A stretch of 37,178 nucleotides of DNA, taken from Burkholderiaceae bacterium. GTDB taxonomy: Bacteria > Pseudomonadota > Gammaproteobacteria > Burkholderiales > Burkholderiaceae_C. Location: assembly GCA_014879655.1 (NCBI GenBank), contig JACSRS010000033.1:1-37178 (forward strand), read 5' to 3'. A model generated the notes under the pieces. That model was not told the origin of the DNA. It did no database searches and was given only the letters and a program-made list of their open reading frames with translations. The position numbers and the translations under genes are program-made. Each line of letters begins with the position of its first letter. Position 1 is the stretch's first letter. Below, one piece after another: positions 27,963-37,178 of this stretch.

Positions 27963-28835
27963 TCACCCTGCGCCGGCGCACGAGCCAGGCTGGCCGCCAT
28001 CATGCATGGCCTGCCAGACAGCCAAAGCCTGCGCGGTTTCGCGCACGTCGTGCACCCGTACGATGGCAGCGCCCCGCTCCACGCTCAACAGCGCAGCAGC
28101 CAGGCTGGCCGGCAGCCGATCAGCTACTGACGGTACCACGCTGCCTCGCGCCGCCACGGCACCCAAGGACGATTTTCGTGACCAGCCCACCAGCAGCGGA
28201 TAGCCCAGTTCAGTCAACTCGTGTTGCCGGGCCAGCAGGCTGAAATTCTGCGCCACCGTCTTGCCAAAACCGATGCCGGGGTCGAGCACGATGCGCTCCC
28301 GGGCAACACCCAGCGCTTGCAGACTTGCGGCCGCTTCAGCCAGAAACCGCCGCACCTCTGGCACCGCATCGCCCTGCATCGGCATCTGCTGCATCGTCCG
28401 GGGATCGCGGTGCATGTGCATCAGGCAAATGCCGCAACCGGGATGCGCGCTCACCAGATCGCGACACGCCGGATCTTGCAGGGCATTGACATCGTTGATC
28501 ACGTCGACCCCGAGATCCAGCACCGTTCGCATCACCGCAGCCCGACGGGTATCGACCGATATCGGTACGCCCAGCGTCAGGGCATGCCGCACAACCGGCA
28601 GCACCCTGGACAATTCGACGTCAGCCGGGACGGCCGCCGCACCCGGCCGGGTCGATTCACCGCCGATGTCCAGCAGATCGGCCCCGTCGCGAAGCAACTG
28701 TTCACAGTGCCGCAGAGCCGAGTCCTGATCGGGATGCTGTCCGCCGTCCGAAAAGGAATCGGGCGTGACGTTGACAATGCCCATGATGCGTGGGCGGAAC
28801 AGGTCCAGCCGGAATCGTGTGGTCTGCCAGATCAT
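27963..28835 (-). CDS. folP: dihydropteroate synthase
   Basis: FolP condenses p-aminobenzoate with the pterin diphosphate in folate synthesis and is the sulfonamide target. The 290-residue TIM barrel shows MGIVNVTPDSFSDGG at about 18-32, DIGGESTRPGA for pterin diphosphate binding, DVINDVNAL, and the SRKS loop (GWSRKSSLG) near the C terminus. The sequence is full length, and no insertion of the kind linked with acquired sulfonamide resistance was noticed. Start ATG at 28835. A strong terminator-like hairpin separates it from ftsH, so its expression may depend on read-through. Confidence 0.96.
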   Translation of the reverse strand: MIWQTTRFRLDLFRPRIMGIVNVTPDSFSDGGQHPDQDSALRHCEQLLRDGADLLDIGGESTRPGAAAVPADVELSRVLPVVRHALTLGVPISVDTRRAAVMRTVLDLGVDVINDVNALQDPACRDLVSAHPGCGICLMHMHRDPRTMQQMPMQGDAVPEVRRFLAEAAASLQALGVARERIVLDPGIGFGKTVAQNFSLLARQHELTELGYPLLVGWSRKSSLGAVAARGSVVPSVADRLPASLAAALLSVERGAAIVRVHDVRETAQALAVWQAMHDGGQPGSCAGAG

Positions 28836-28844
28836 CTCGAATCC

Positions 28845-28872
28845 AAAAGAAAAACGGGGCGATGCGCCCCGT
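28845..28872 (-). terminator. intrinsic terminator after ftsH, upstream of folP
   Basis: On the minus strand ACGGGGCG-CAT-CGCCCCGT forms eight perfect pairs with a three-base loop, followed at once by TTTTCTTTT. This is a textbook intrinsic terminator about 48 bases after the ftsH stop. It ends just before the folP start, with no obvious new promoter in the remaining bases, so it probably attenuates folP-glmM. Confidence 0.8.
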
Positions 28873-28920
28873 GGTTGCCGCTTTGACGCGGCGTCATGAC
28901 GGCCGGTTCGCCGGCCCGGC

Positions 28921-30837
28921 TCAGGCCGCGGTCGGTGAAGGATCGGGCTTCACGGTCGGTTGCCCACCGCTGCTGCCACCGCCTGCGGGCGGGGTACGGG
29001 GCGTCCAGTCCTTCGGCGGGCGGGGCTCACGGCCGGCCATGATGTCGTCGAGTTGATCGGAGTCGATGGTTTCCCATTCGAGCAGCGCCTTGGCCATCAT
29101 GTGCATCTTGTCGCTGTTCTCTTCGATCAGCTTGCGCGCCAGGGCATATTGATCGTCGATGATCTTGCGGACTTCGTCGTCCACCTTCTTCATCGTCGAT
29201 TCGCTCATGTTGGTGGTCTTGGTCACCGAGCGACCCAGGAACACTTCACCTTCATTTTCCGCATAGACCATCGGGCCCAGCGCGTCGGTCATGCCGTAGC
29301 GGGTCACCATGTCGCGCGCAATGTGTGTGGCACGCTCAAAGTCGTTGCTGGCACCGGTCGTCATCTGGTTCATGAAGACTTCTTCGGCAATCCGACCGCC
29401 GAACAGCATGCTGATCTGGTTCAACATGTATTCCTTGTCGTAGCTGTAGCGATCCTGCGCCGGAAGACTCATCGTGACACCGAGCGCCCTGCCTCGCGGA
29501 ATGATGGTCACCTTGTGCACCGGGTCGCACTTGGGCAGCAGTTTGCCGATCAGCGCATGGCCCGACTCGTGGTAGGCCGTGTTGCGGCGCTCCTCTTCGG
29601 GCATGACCATGCTCTTGCGCTCGGGGCCCATCAGGATCTTGTCCTTGGCTTTCTCGAAATCCTGCATTTCCACCACGCGCGCATTGCGGCGTGCGGCCAT
29701 CAGGGCAGCTTCGTTGCACAGGTTGGCCAGATCGGCGCCGCTCATTCCGGGTGTGCCGCGGGCAATGGTCATTGCGCTGACATCCTGACCCAAAGGCACT
29801 TTGCGCATGTGCACATTCAGGATCTGCTCACGACCCCGAATGTCCGGCAGCGTGACGTAAACCTGGCGATCGAAACGGCCGGGCCGCAACAGCGCAGCAT
29901 CCAGAATGTCAGGCCGGTTCGTGGCCGCTACCACGATCACGCCCACATTGGTATCAAAGCCGTCCATCTCGACCAGCATCTGATTGAGGGTCTGCTCGCG
30001 CTCGTCGTTGCCACCGCCCAGCCCTGCGCCCCGCTGGCGACCGACGGCGTCAATTTCGTCGATAAAGATGATGCAGGGCGCGTTCTTCTTGGCGTTCTCG
30101 AACATGTCGCGGACACGGGATGCACCCACGCCAACGAACATTTCGACAAAATCGGAGCCCGAAATCGAGAAGAAAGGCACTTTGGCTTCGCCGGCGATTG
30201 ACTTGGCCAGCAGCGTCTTGCCGGTACCGGGCGGGCCGACCAGCAGCAGGCCACGAGGGATTCGGCCCCCGAGTTTCTGGAACTTGCTCGGGTCCTTGAG
30301 AAAGTCCACGACTTCCTTGACCTCTTCCTTGGCTTCGTCGCACCCGGCGACGTCTGCAAAAGTCACGGTATTTGTGTTTTCATCCAGCAGGCGGGCCTTG
30401 GACTTGCCGAAACTGAACGCACCGCCCTTGCCGCCGCCCTGCATCTGGCGCATGAAATAGACCCAAACGCCGATCAGCAGCAGCATCGGCCCCCAGCTGA
30501 CCAGCAGCGTCATCAGCAGTGAACCTTCTTCGCGGGGCTTGACGTCGAATTTGACGTCGTTGGCGATGAGGTCGCCGACCAGGCCGCGGTCCAGATAGGT
30601 GGCTGTCGTGCGCACGCGGCGGTCATCGGTGGTCACCGCAACGATCTCGGTACCGCTCTGGCCTTCCTGGATCGTGGCCGACTTGATCCGGTTGTTCCGG
30701 ACTTCCTGCAGGAAATCCGAATAGCCGACGTAGTTCGCGCCGGCACCCCCCCGCGTGTCAAACTGTTTGAACACGGTGAACAAGACCATGGCAATCACGA
30801 GCCAGACGGCGATTTTCGAGAACCACTGATTATTCAA
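28921..30837 (-). CDS. ftsH: ATP-dependent zinc metalloprotease FtsH
   Basis: FtsH is the membrane-anchored AAA+ protease that degrades LpxC, misassembled membrane proteins and heat-shock sigma factor. The 638 residues have a membrane helix at about 8-24, a periplasmic domain to about 105, and a second helix at about 107-128. The AAA module has Walker A GPPGTGKT at 201-208, the pore motif FVGVG at 234-238 and Walker B FIDEID near 258-263. The zinc site HESGH is at 423-427. The start is TTG at 30837 (M)NNQWFSK, with TAGGAG six bases upstream, a strong site for a non-ATG start. The tail is Pro/Gly-rich. A sigma-32-type promoter lies upstream. Confidence 0.97.
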   Translation of the reverse strand: MNNQWFSKIAVWLVIAMVLFTVFKQFDTRGGAGANYVGYSDFLQEVRNNRIKSATIQEGQSGTEIVAVTTDDRRVRTTATYLDRGLVGDLIANDVKFDVKPREEGSLLMTLLVSWGPMLLLIGVWVYFMRQMQGGGKGGAFSFGKSKARLLDENTNTVTFADVAGCDEAKEEVKEVVDFLKDPSKFQKLGGRIPRGLLLVGPPGTGKTLLAKSIAGEAKVPFFSISGSDFVEMFVGVGASRVRDMFENAKKNAPCIIFIDEIDAVGRQRGAGLGGGNDEREQTLNQMLVEMDGFDTNVGVIVVAATNRPDILDAALLRPGRFDRQVYVTLPDIRGREQILNVHMRKVPLGQDVSAMTIARGTPGMSGADLANLCNEAALMAARRNARVVEMQDFEKAKDKILMGPERKSMVMPEEERRNTAYHESGHALIGKLLPKCDPVHKVTIIPRGRALGVTMSLPAQDRYSYDKEYMLNQISMLFGGRIAEEVFMNQMTTGASNDFERATHIARDMVTRYGMTDALGPMVYAENEGEVFLGRSVTKTTNMSESTMKKVDDEVRKIIDDQYALARKLIEENSDKMHMMAKALLEWETIDSDQLDDIMAGREPRPPKDWTPRTPPAGGGSSGGQPTVKPDPSPTAA

Positions 30838-30875
30838 GCAAGGCTCCTATCCCTGTAGCGACAGCAATGCGCTGT

Positions 30876-30903
30876 ATATGGTTGGCATTTTAGGCGTTTC
30901 AAG
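30876..30903 (-). promoter_or_regulatory. heat-shock (sigma-32 type) promoter of ftsH
   Basis: On the minus strand CTTGAAA (30897-30903), a 13-base spacer and AACCATAT (30876-30883) match the sigma-32 consensus CTTGAAA-N11-16-CCCCATNT in all but two bases. It lies 39 bases before the ftsH start. Sigma-32 control of ftsH is known in E. coli. The same stretch could also be read as a sigma-70 site (TTGGTT, 18 bases, TAAAAT), so dual use is possible. Confidence 0.65.
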
Positions 30904-30985
30904 GCGCGCGAACCAATTGACCCGGCCAGGCAGCCACAGGCGCGACAAGGATTAGCAACTGGGCCGGCGGCACCAACGCGTCAGG

Positions 30986-31657
30986 CTACCGGATTTTCAG
31001 GCCCCGCCCGACCAGAAAGGTCTCGGACGAGCGGTCACGCGAAGATTTGGGTTTGAAGGGTTTCACGACCCGGAAAGTCTCCCGGAAGAGCCGGACCAGG
31101 TCGTCGTAGCCACTGCCGTGAAACAGTTTGACCACCAGCGCCCCGTCGGGCTTCAGATGCGCCTTCGCAAACTCGACGGCCAACTCCACCAGATGGGCGA
31201 TTCGCGCGGCATCGGCCGAGGCGATTCCGGAGAGGTTGGGCGCCATGTCGGAGACCACCAGGTCCGCCGGTCGGCCGGCGACCGCCTGCTCCAGACGCGA
31301 CAGCGTGTCGGCCTCGCGAAAGTCCCCCTGCAGGAACACCACGCCATCGACCGGCTCCATCGGCAGAATGTCGAGCGCAATCACCGCAGCGCTGGTGACA
31401 GCGGCAGTGTCGCCCTGCCCCTTGTCGGCACTGGTAAGCAGTTTGCGGCGCAGATACTGGCTCCACGCGCCCGGCGCCGAGCCGAGGTCCACCACCAGCT
31501 GGCCCGGTTTGACCAGCCCGAACGAATCGTCCAGTTCCTGCAGCTTGAATGCGGCGCGCGCGCGGTAGCCTTCACGCTGGGCCTTGATCACGTACGGGTC
31601 ATTGATGTGTTCATTGATCCAGGCACGGTTTACCTTGCTGTTTTTTGTTTGGGTCAT
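30986..31657 (-). CDS. rlmE: 23S rRNA 2'-O-ribose methyltransferase RlmE (RrmJ/FtsJ)
   Basis: RlmE methylates the ribose of U2552 in the 23S A-loop at a late step of 50S assembly. The 223 residues show the SAM-binding motif [13 protein letters not shown] (57-69) and the catalytic K-D-K set as Lys38 (AAFKLQE), Asp137 (SDMAPN) and Lys177 (VVKLFHG). The frame is open far upstream, but the family N terminus begins at ATG 31657 ([10 protein letters not shown]) with AAGG before it. It lies 148 bases upstream of ftsH, the classic rlmE-ftsH pair, and diverges from yhbY with only 21 bases between the two starts. Confidence 0.96.
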   Translation of the reverse strand: MTQTKNSKVNRAWINEHINDPYVIKAQREGYRARAAFKLQELDDSFGLVKPGQLVVDLGSAPGAWSQYLRRKLLTSADKGQGDTAAVTSAAVIALDILPMEPVDGVVFLQGDFREADTLSRLEQAVAGRPADLVVSDMAPNLSGIASADAARIAHLVELAVEFAKAHLKPDGALVVKLFHGSGYDDLVRLFRETFRVVKPFKPKSSRDRSSETFLVGRGLKIR

Positions 31658-31672
31658 CGTGGCCTTGATAAT
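31645..31672 (+). promoter_or_regulatory. promoter of yhbY overlapping the rlmE start
   Basis: TTGTTT (31645-31650), a 16-base spacer and GATAAT (31667-31672) form a good sigma-70 promoter on the plus strand. Transcription would begin about seven bases after the -10 box, which is at or next to the yhbY ATG at 31679. No Shine-Dalgarno sequence is seen, so a leaderless or near-leaderless mRNA is likely. The promoter lies across the 5' end of divergent rlmE. Confidence 0.5.
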
Positions 31673-31678
31673 ACGGGC

Positions 31679-32152
31679 ATGTCTCAAATAGAACTCACCC
31701 CCGCCCAGCGCAAGGTTCACCGCGCCCTGGCCCATCATCTGGACCCGGTCGTGATGATCGGAGGTGACGGCCTGACGCCGGCCGTCGTTCGCGAAGCCGA
31801 CGCCGCGCTGAAAGCCCACGGACTCATCAAGATCCGCGTGCTGGGCGACGACCGCGCCGCGCGCGAGCTGATGTACCAGACGCTCGCCGCCGACCTGAAC
31901 GCTGCACCCATCCAGCACATCGGCAAATTGCTGGTGCTGTGGCGGCCGATCCCGGAAAAAGAGAAAGCGTTCGACGAAGACCGCATGCCCGGCCCGCGCG
32001 ACTTCAAGGTGCTCAAGTACAGCAAGCGCGGGGGCCAGCGCCCCGAGATCAAGACCCTACGGGTACTGGGCAACCAACGGCTCGCGGCCGGAGGGCAGAT
32101 CAAGCGGGCCAAACCGAAGCAAAAGTCGATCAAAAAGGGGCGCCACGATTGA
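31679..32152 (+). CDS. yhbY: YhbY-family (CRM domain) ribosome-associated RNA-binding protein
   Basis: YhbY proteins have a CRM fold and bind pre-50S ribosomal particles. The 157-residue product has the CRM domain at about 1-97, starting [18 protein letters not shown], with the exposed glycine loop MIGGDGLT (GxxG) and the GKLLVLWRP end strand. It is about 60 residues longer than the E. coli form because of a basic Lys/Arg-rich C-terminal tail ([16 protein letters not shown]). The ATG at 31679 gives the family N terminus. The gene diverges from rlmE, as is usual, and its TGA overlaps the TTG start of the next gene. Confidence 0.92.
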   Translation: MSQIELTPAQRKVHRALAHHLDPVVMIGGDGLTPAVVREADAALKAHGLIKIRVLGDDRAARELMYQTLAADLNAAPIQHIGKLLVLWRPIPEKEKAFDEDRMPGPRDFKVLKYSKRGGQRPEIKTLRVLGNQRLAAGGQIKRAKPKQKSIKKGRHD

Positions 32153-32922
32153 CCTCCACGGACATCGAGACCACCGCGCGGCGACACATCCTTTGCATGA
32201 AATGGGGCACCAAATATGGCCCCGAATACGTCAATCGCCTCTACGCGATGGTGCGCCGAAACCTGGGTGGCGAATTCAATTTTGTCTGTCTCACCGACGA
32301 CGAACGCGGCATTCGACCGGAGGTGCAATGCCGGCCCATCCCGCGGCTCGACCTGGAACTGGCGCCCGGCGAACCGGACCGGGCCTGGAAAAAACTCACG
32401 ACCTTCACGCAGGACCTCTATGGCCTGCAAGGCACGGCGCTTTTTCTGGACCTTGATGTGGTCGTGGTCGGTTTGCTCGACGATTTCTTTGAACTGCCGG
32501 GCGAATTCCTGATCATTCACGACTATCACCGGTTCTGGCGCATCGGACGTCGGCGCATCACGGGCAATTCGTCGGTGTACCGGTTCGAGATCGGCCGCCA
32601 CGAGGATGTGCTGACGCACTTTCGCGCCAACATGGACGGTATGCGCGCCAGCTTCCGCAACGAACAGGCCTACCTGTCGGACTTCATGCACCGCAAGGGC
32701 CAATTGGCATACTGGCCCGAGGGCTGGTGCCCCAGCTTCAAGTACCACGTCATCCCGAGATGGCCGCTCAACTACTGGCAGGAACCGTCAATTCCGCCTG
32801 GTGCACGCATTGTCATCTTTCACGGCGAATGCAATCCGCCCGACGCGATGGCGGGCAAACGCAACCGGCGCCTGAGTTACATCCGGCCGGCGAGCTGGGT
32901 CGCACGGTTGTGGAGGGAGTAA
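32149..32922 (+). CDS. putative GT-A-fold glycosyltransferase (GT8-like), function unknown
   Basis: From TTG at 32149 the protein is 257 residues. AAGGGG lies eight bases before this TTG, and the start overlaps the yhbY stop as TTGA, so the two are coupled. Open frame further upstream is out of phase within yhbY. The protein opens with a nucleotide-sugar-like strand (RHILCMKWGTKYGPEYVN) and has DLD at 101-103 in GTALFLDLDVVVVG, matching the DxD metal and sugar-nucleotide motif. It also has TGNSSVYRF (138-146) and a late VIFHGECNPPDAM resembling the HGxxKPW end of GT8 enzymes. No signal or membrane segment is seen. Donor and acceptor cannot be told. Confidence 0.65.
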   Translation: MTSTDIETTARRHILCMKWGTKYGPEYVNRLYAMVRRNLGGEFNFVCLTDDERGIRPEVQCRPIPRLDLELAPGEPDRAWKKLTTFTQDLYGLQGTALFLDLDVVVVGLLDDFFELPGEFLIIHDYHRFWRIGRRRITGNSSVYRFEIGRHEDVLTHFRANMDGMRASFRNEQAYLSDFMHRKGQLAYWPEGWCPSFKYHVIPRWPLNYWQEPSIPPGARIVIFHGECNPPDAMAGKRNRRLSYIRPASWVARLWRE

Positions 32923-33018
32923 TCCCGCCGCTGGCACGGCCAGTGTGAAACCCGCTTTGCCCCGACCCTTGCGACGCCGGGCCCAACAGGCTCGTCCCTC
33001 AGCGCGCTGAACGCAAGC

Positions 33019-33071
33019 CGGTGCCCCGGCACCGATCAGCCCCTCCCTTGAGCGAATCGGGCATCCCGATT
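33019..33071. other. two hairpins in the convergent spacer before the DUF4149 gene
   Basis: The 242-base gap (32923-33164) between convergent genes has no supported gene. It holds CGGTGCC-CC-GGCACCG at 33019-33034 and AATCGGG-CAT-CCCGATT at 33055-33071, both perfect seven-pair inverted repeats. Neither is followed by a T run, so they may be transcript-end structures rather than intrinsic terminators. Confidence 0.4.
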
Positions 33072-33164
33072 GATTCAAGCCCTGCGACGCTGCAGTCCGT
33101 CTGCCTTTTCGTCGCTCCGGTAAGCACCAGCAGGCCCGATTCGGTCTGCTTGCGACGGTTGCGC

Positions 33165-33575
33165 TCAGGGCCTACTGCCGCCCAGGCGCCAAAGCAGGCC
33201 GCCACAAAGCAGCCATTGCCCGAACAGCATGCCCGCGCCCAGGCGATGCCAGAGCGGCAGATTCTCGCGGGCGACGATATGCGGGGCCGCCCAGAACTCC
33301 ACCAGCAAGGCGAGAGCCACCGCAATTGCTACAAAACGCATATCTGTAACCGACGATTTGACGCTGGTTTTTGCCAGTTTTGACAGAGAAAAACCGAAAA
33401 ACAGCACCCCACCCACTGCTGCCACCCAGGTCTGCGCGCTGAACAATCGGGCCGCCATGGAGCCAGCCATCGCCGGGGTGGGCAGGCTTGCAAACAGCAT
33501 CGGGACAACCATGAACAGCAGCCCGGTGAGGCTGCCCCACCAAAGCGCCGCCACCATGATTGCGAGCCGGTGCAT
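33165..33575 (-). CDS. DUF4149 four-helix inner-membrane protein
   Basis: The 136-residue protein has four predicted membrane helices at about 5-30, 48-66, 80-98 and 108-130, with short loops and no catalytic motif. It fits the DUF4149 (TMEM205-like) family, found after greA in many betaproteobacteria; no function is established. ATG at 33575 is 12 bases after the greA stop, so it is in one operon with carB and greA. Family assignment rests on helix pattern and context. Confidence 0.75.
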   Translation of the reverse strand: MHRLAIMVAALWWGSLTGLLFMVVPMLFASLPTPAMAGSMAARLFSAQTWVAAVGGVLFFGFSLSKLAKTSVKSSVTDMRFVAIAVALALLVEFWAAPHIVARENLPLWHRLGAGMLFGQWLLCGGLLWRLGGSRP

Positions 33576-33587
33576 CAGCTTCAGACG

Positions 33588-34064
33588 TCAGATATAGGAA
33601 ACGGCAACGACTTCGTAGTGCCGCAGTCCGCCCGGCGCCTGGACTTCGGCCGTGTCGCCCTCTTCCTTGCCGATCAGCGCGCGGGCAATGGGACTGGAAA
33701 TGTTGATCAGGCCCAGTTTCAGGTCCGCTTCATCTTCGCCGACGATCTGGTAACGCACCGTCGCGCCCGTGTCCTCGTCGCACAGTTCGACCGTTGCGCC
33801 GAAAACGACCCGTCCGCCCGCATCCAGCGCGGACGGATCGATGATCTGCGCTGCCGACAGCTTGCCTTCGATTTCCTGAATCCGGCCTTCAATGAAGCCC
33901 TGCCGGTCTTTGGCTGCCTCGTACTCGGCGTTTTCGCTCAGATCGCCTTGCGCACGCGCCTCGGCGATGGCGTTTATCACCCAGGGGCGGTCGACCGTCT
34001 TGAGCTTGTGCAATTCAGCTTTCAGTTTCTCAGCACCGCGTTTTGTAATCGGGATGGTTGCCAC
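33588..34064 (-). CDS. greA: transcription elongation factor GreA
   Basis: GreA enters the secondary channel of RNA polymerase and stimulates cleavage of backtracked RNA. The 158-residue product has the usual length: an N-terminal antiparallel coiled coil at 1-76 with the acidic tip [13 protein letters not shown] (Asp41, Glu44), and a C-terminal FKBP-like domain with the [12 protein letters not shown] stretch. The start is GTG at 34064 giving (M)[13 protein letters not shown], with GGAG upstream; an ATG 29 codons earlier would add unrelated sequence from the intercistronic spacer. It follows carB across a terminator-like hairpin, the common carAB-greA arrangement. Confidence 0.96.
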   Translation of the reverse strand: MATIPITKRGAEKLKAELHKLKTVDRPWVINAIAEARAQGDLSENAEYEAAKDRQGFIEGRIQEIEGKLSAAQIIDPSALDAGGRVVFGATVELCDEDTGATVRYQIVGEDEADLKLGLINISSPIARALIGKEEGDTAEVQAPGGLRHYEVVAVSYI

Positions 34065-34089
34065 TGTCTTTCTCCGTCTTTCGTCTGGT

Positions 34090-34125
34090 CCAAAAGGAAA
34101 CCGCCGGGCGTTGCCGCCAGGCGGT
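34090..34125 (-). terminator. terminator-like hairpin with GNRA loop between carB and greA
   Basis: On the minus strand ACCGCC-T-GGCG-GCAA-CGCC-C-GGCGGT forms ten pairs with one mismatch and a GCAA tetraloop, followed by TTTCCTTTT. It begins 50 bases after the carB stop and lies 36 bases before greA. It should end or thin out transcription from carB into greA. Confidence 0.65.
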
Positions 34126-34175
34126 ATCTGGTTGCCCTGATTATCCGCCAACGCGGATGGGGCCTCAAGCCCCGG

Positions 34176-37178
<3,003 letters not shown>

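Noticed and set aside
28960-30201. A 413-codon open frame opposite ftsH
   Set aside because: FtsH shows every catalytic motif on the minus strand; the opposite frame is low-complexity His/Val/Ala-rich shadow.
31658-31918. An 87-residue N-terminal extension of rlmE
   Set aside because: It is antisense to yhbY; the RlmE family starts at 31657.

Overview
The window is a densely packed, high-GC stretch of a betaproteobacterial chromosome, most likely order Burkholderiales. The evidence is gene order as well as protein sequence. It holds the rlmN-pilW-rodZ-ispG-hisS-yfgM-bamB-der-hfq-hflX run, the odhA-odhB-lpdA-zapE run, and the carB-greA-DUF4149 / yhbY-rlmE-ftsH-folP-glmM run, all familiar layouts in that order. 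No rRNA, tRNA, insertion sequence, prophage or CRISPR array was seen. The genus cannot be fixed from the sequence alone.

Layout. (1) From 14141 down to 27, fourteen minus-strand genes run almost without gaps: rluD, scpB, rluB, ndk, rlmN, pilW, rodZ, ispG, hisS, yfgM, bamB, der, hfq, hflX. They cover rRNA modification, chromosome segregation, nucleotide balance, pilus and cell-shape factors, isoprenoid synthesis, outer-membrane assembly and RNA chaperone functions. Several neighbours overlap by 1 to 8 bases (rlmN/pilW, pilW/rodZ, rodZ/ispG, ispG/hisS, scpB/rluB). (2) At 14144 to 15863, on the plus strand, lie bamD and a stand-alone PP2C-type protein phosphatase. (3) From 22760 down to 15921 is the 2-oxoglutarate dehydrogenase operon odhA-odhB-lpdA followed by zapE. 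(4) At 23075 to 25879, on the plus strand, is the one clearly accessory segment: a two-gene cassette. The first gene encodes a TPR plus outer-membrane beta-barrel protein resembling Slam/DUF560 secretors. The second encodes an exported protein with an N-terminal FecR domain and a C-terminal region resembling the TbpB-type barrel that marks Slam cargo. (5) From 31657 down to 26046 are rlmE, ftsH, folP, glmM and a GNAT acetyltransferase. (6) At 31679 to 32922, on the plus strand, are yhbY and a GT-A-like putative glycosyltransferase. (7) From the right edge down to 33165 are carB (5' end cut by the window), greA and a DUF4149 membrane protein.

How the parts fit. BamB and BamD belong to the machine that inserts outer-membrane barrels, including the Slam-like protein; YfgM is a periplasmic chaperone-associated factor beside BamB. 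IspG and FolP are biosynthetic enzymes, while GlmM and RodZ serve wall synthesis and shape. FtsH carries a heat-shock-type promoter and a non-ATG start. The most interesting candidate is the Slam-like/FecR-barrel pair, which may be a type XI-like secretion cassette with an unusual cargo. Secondary points include a 19-codon frame that bridges hfq to hflX, an orphan PP2C phosphatase with a 16-base perfect palindrome at its start, a strong terminator inside the ftsH-folP operon, a hairpin between odhB and lpdA, and a near-leaderless promoter for yhbY.
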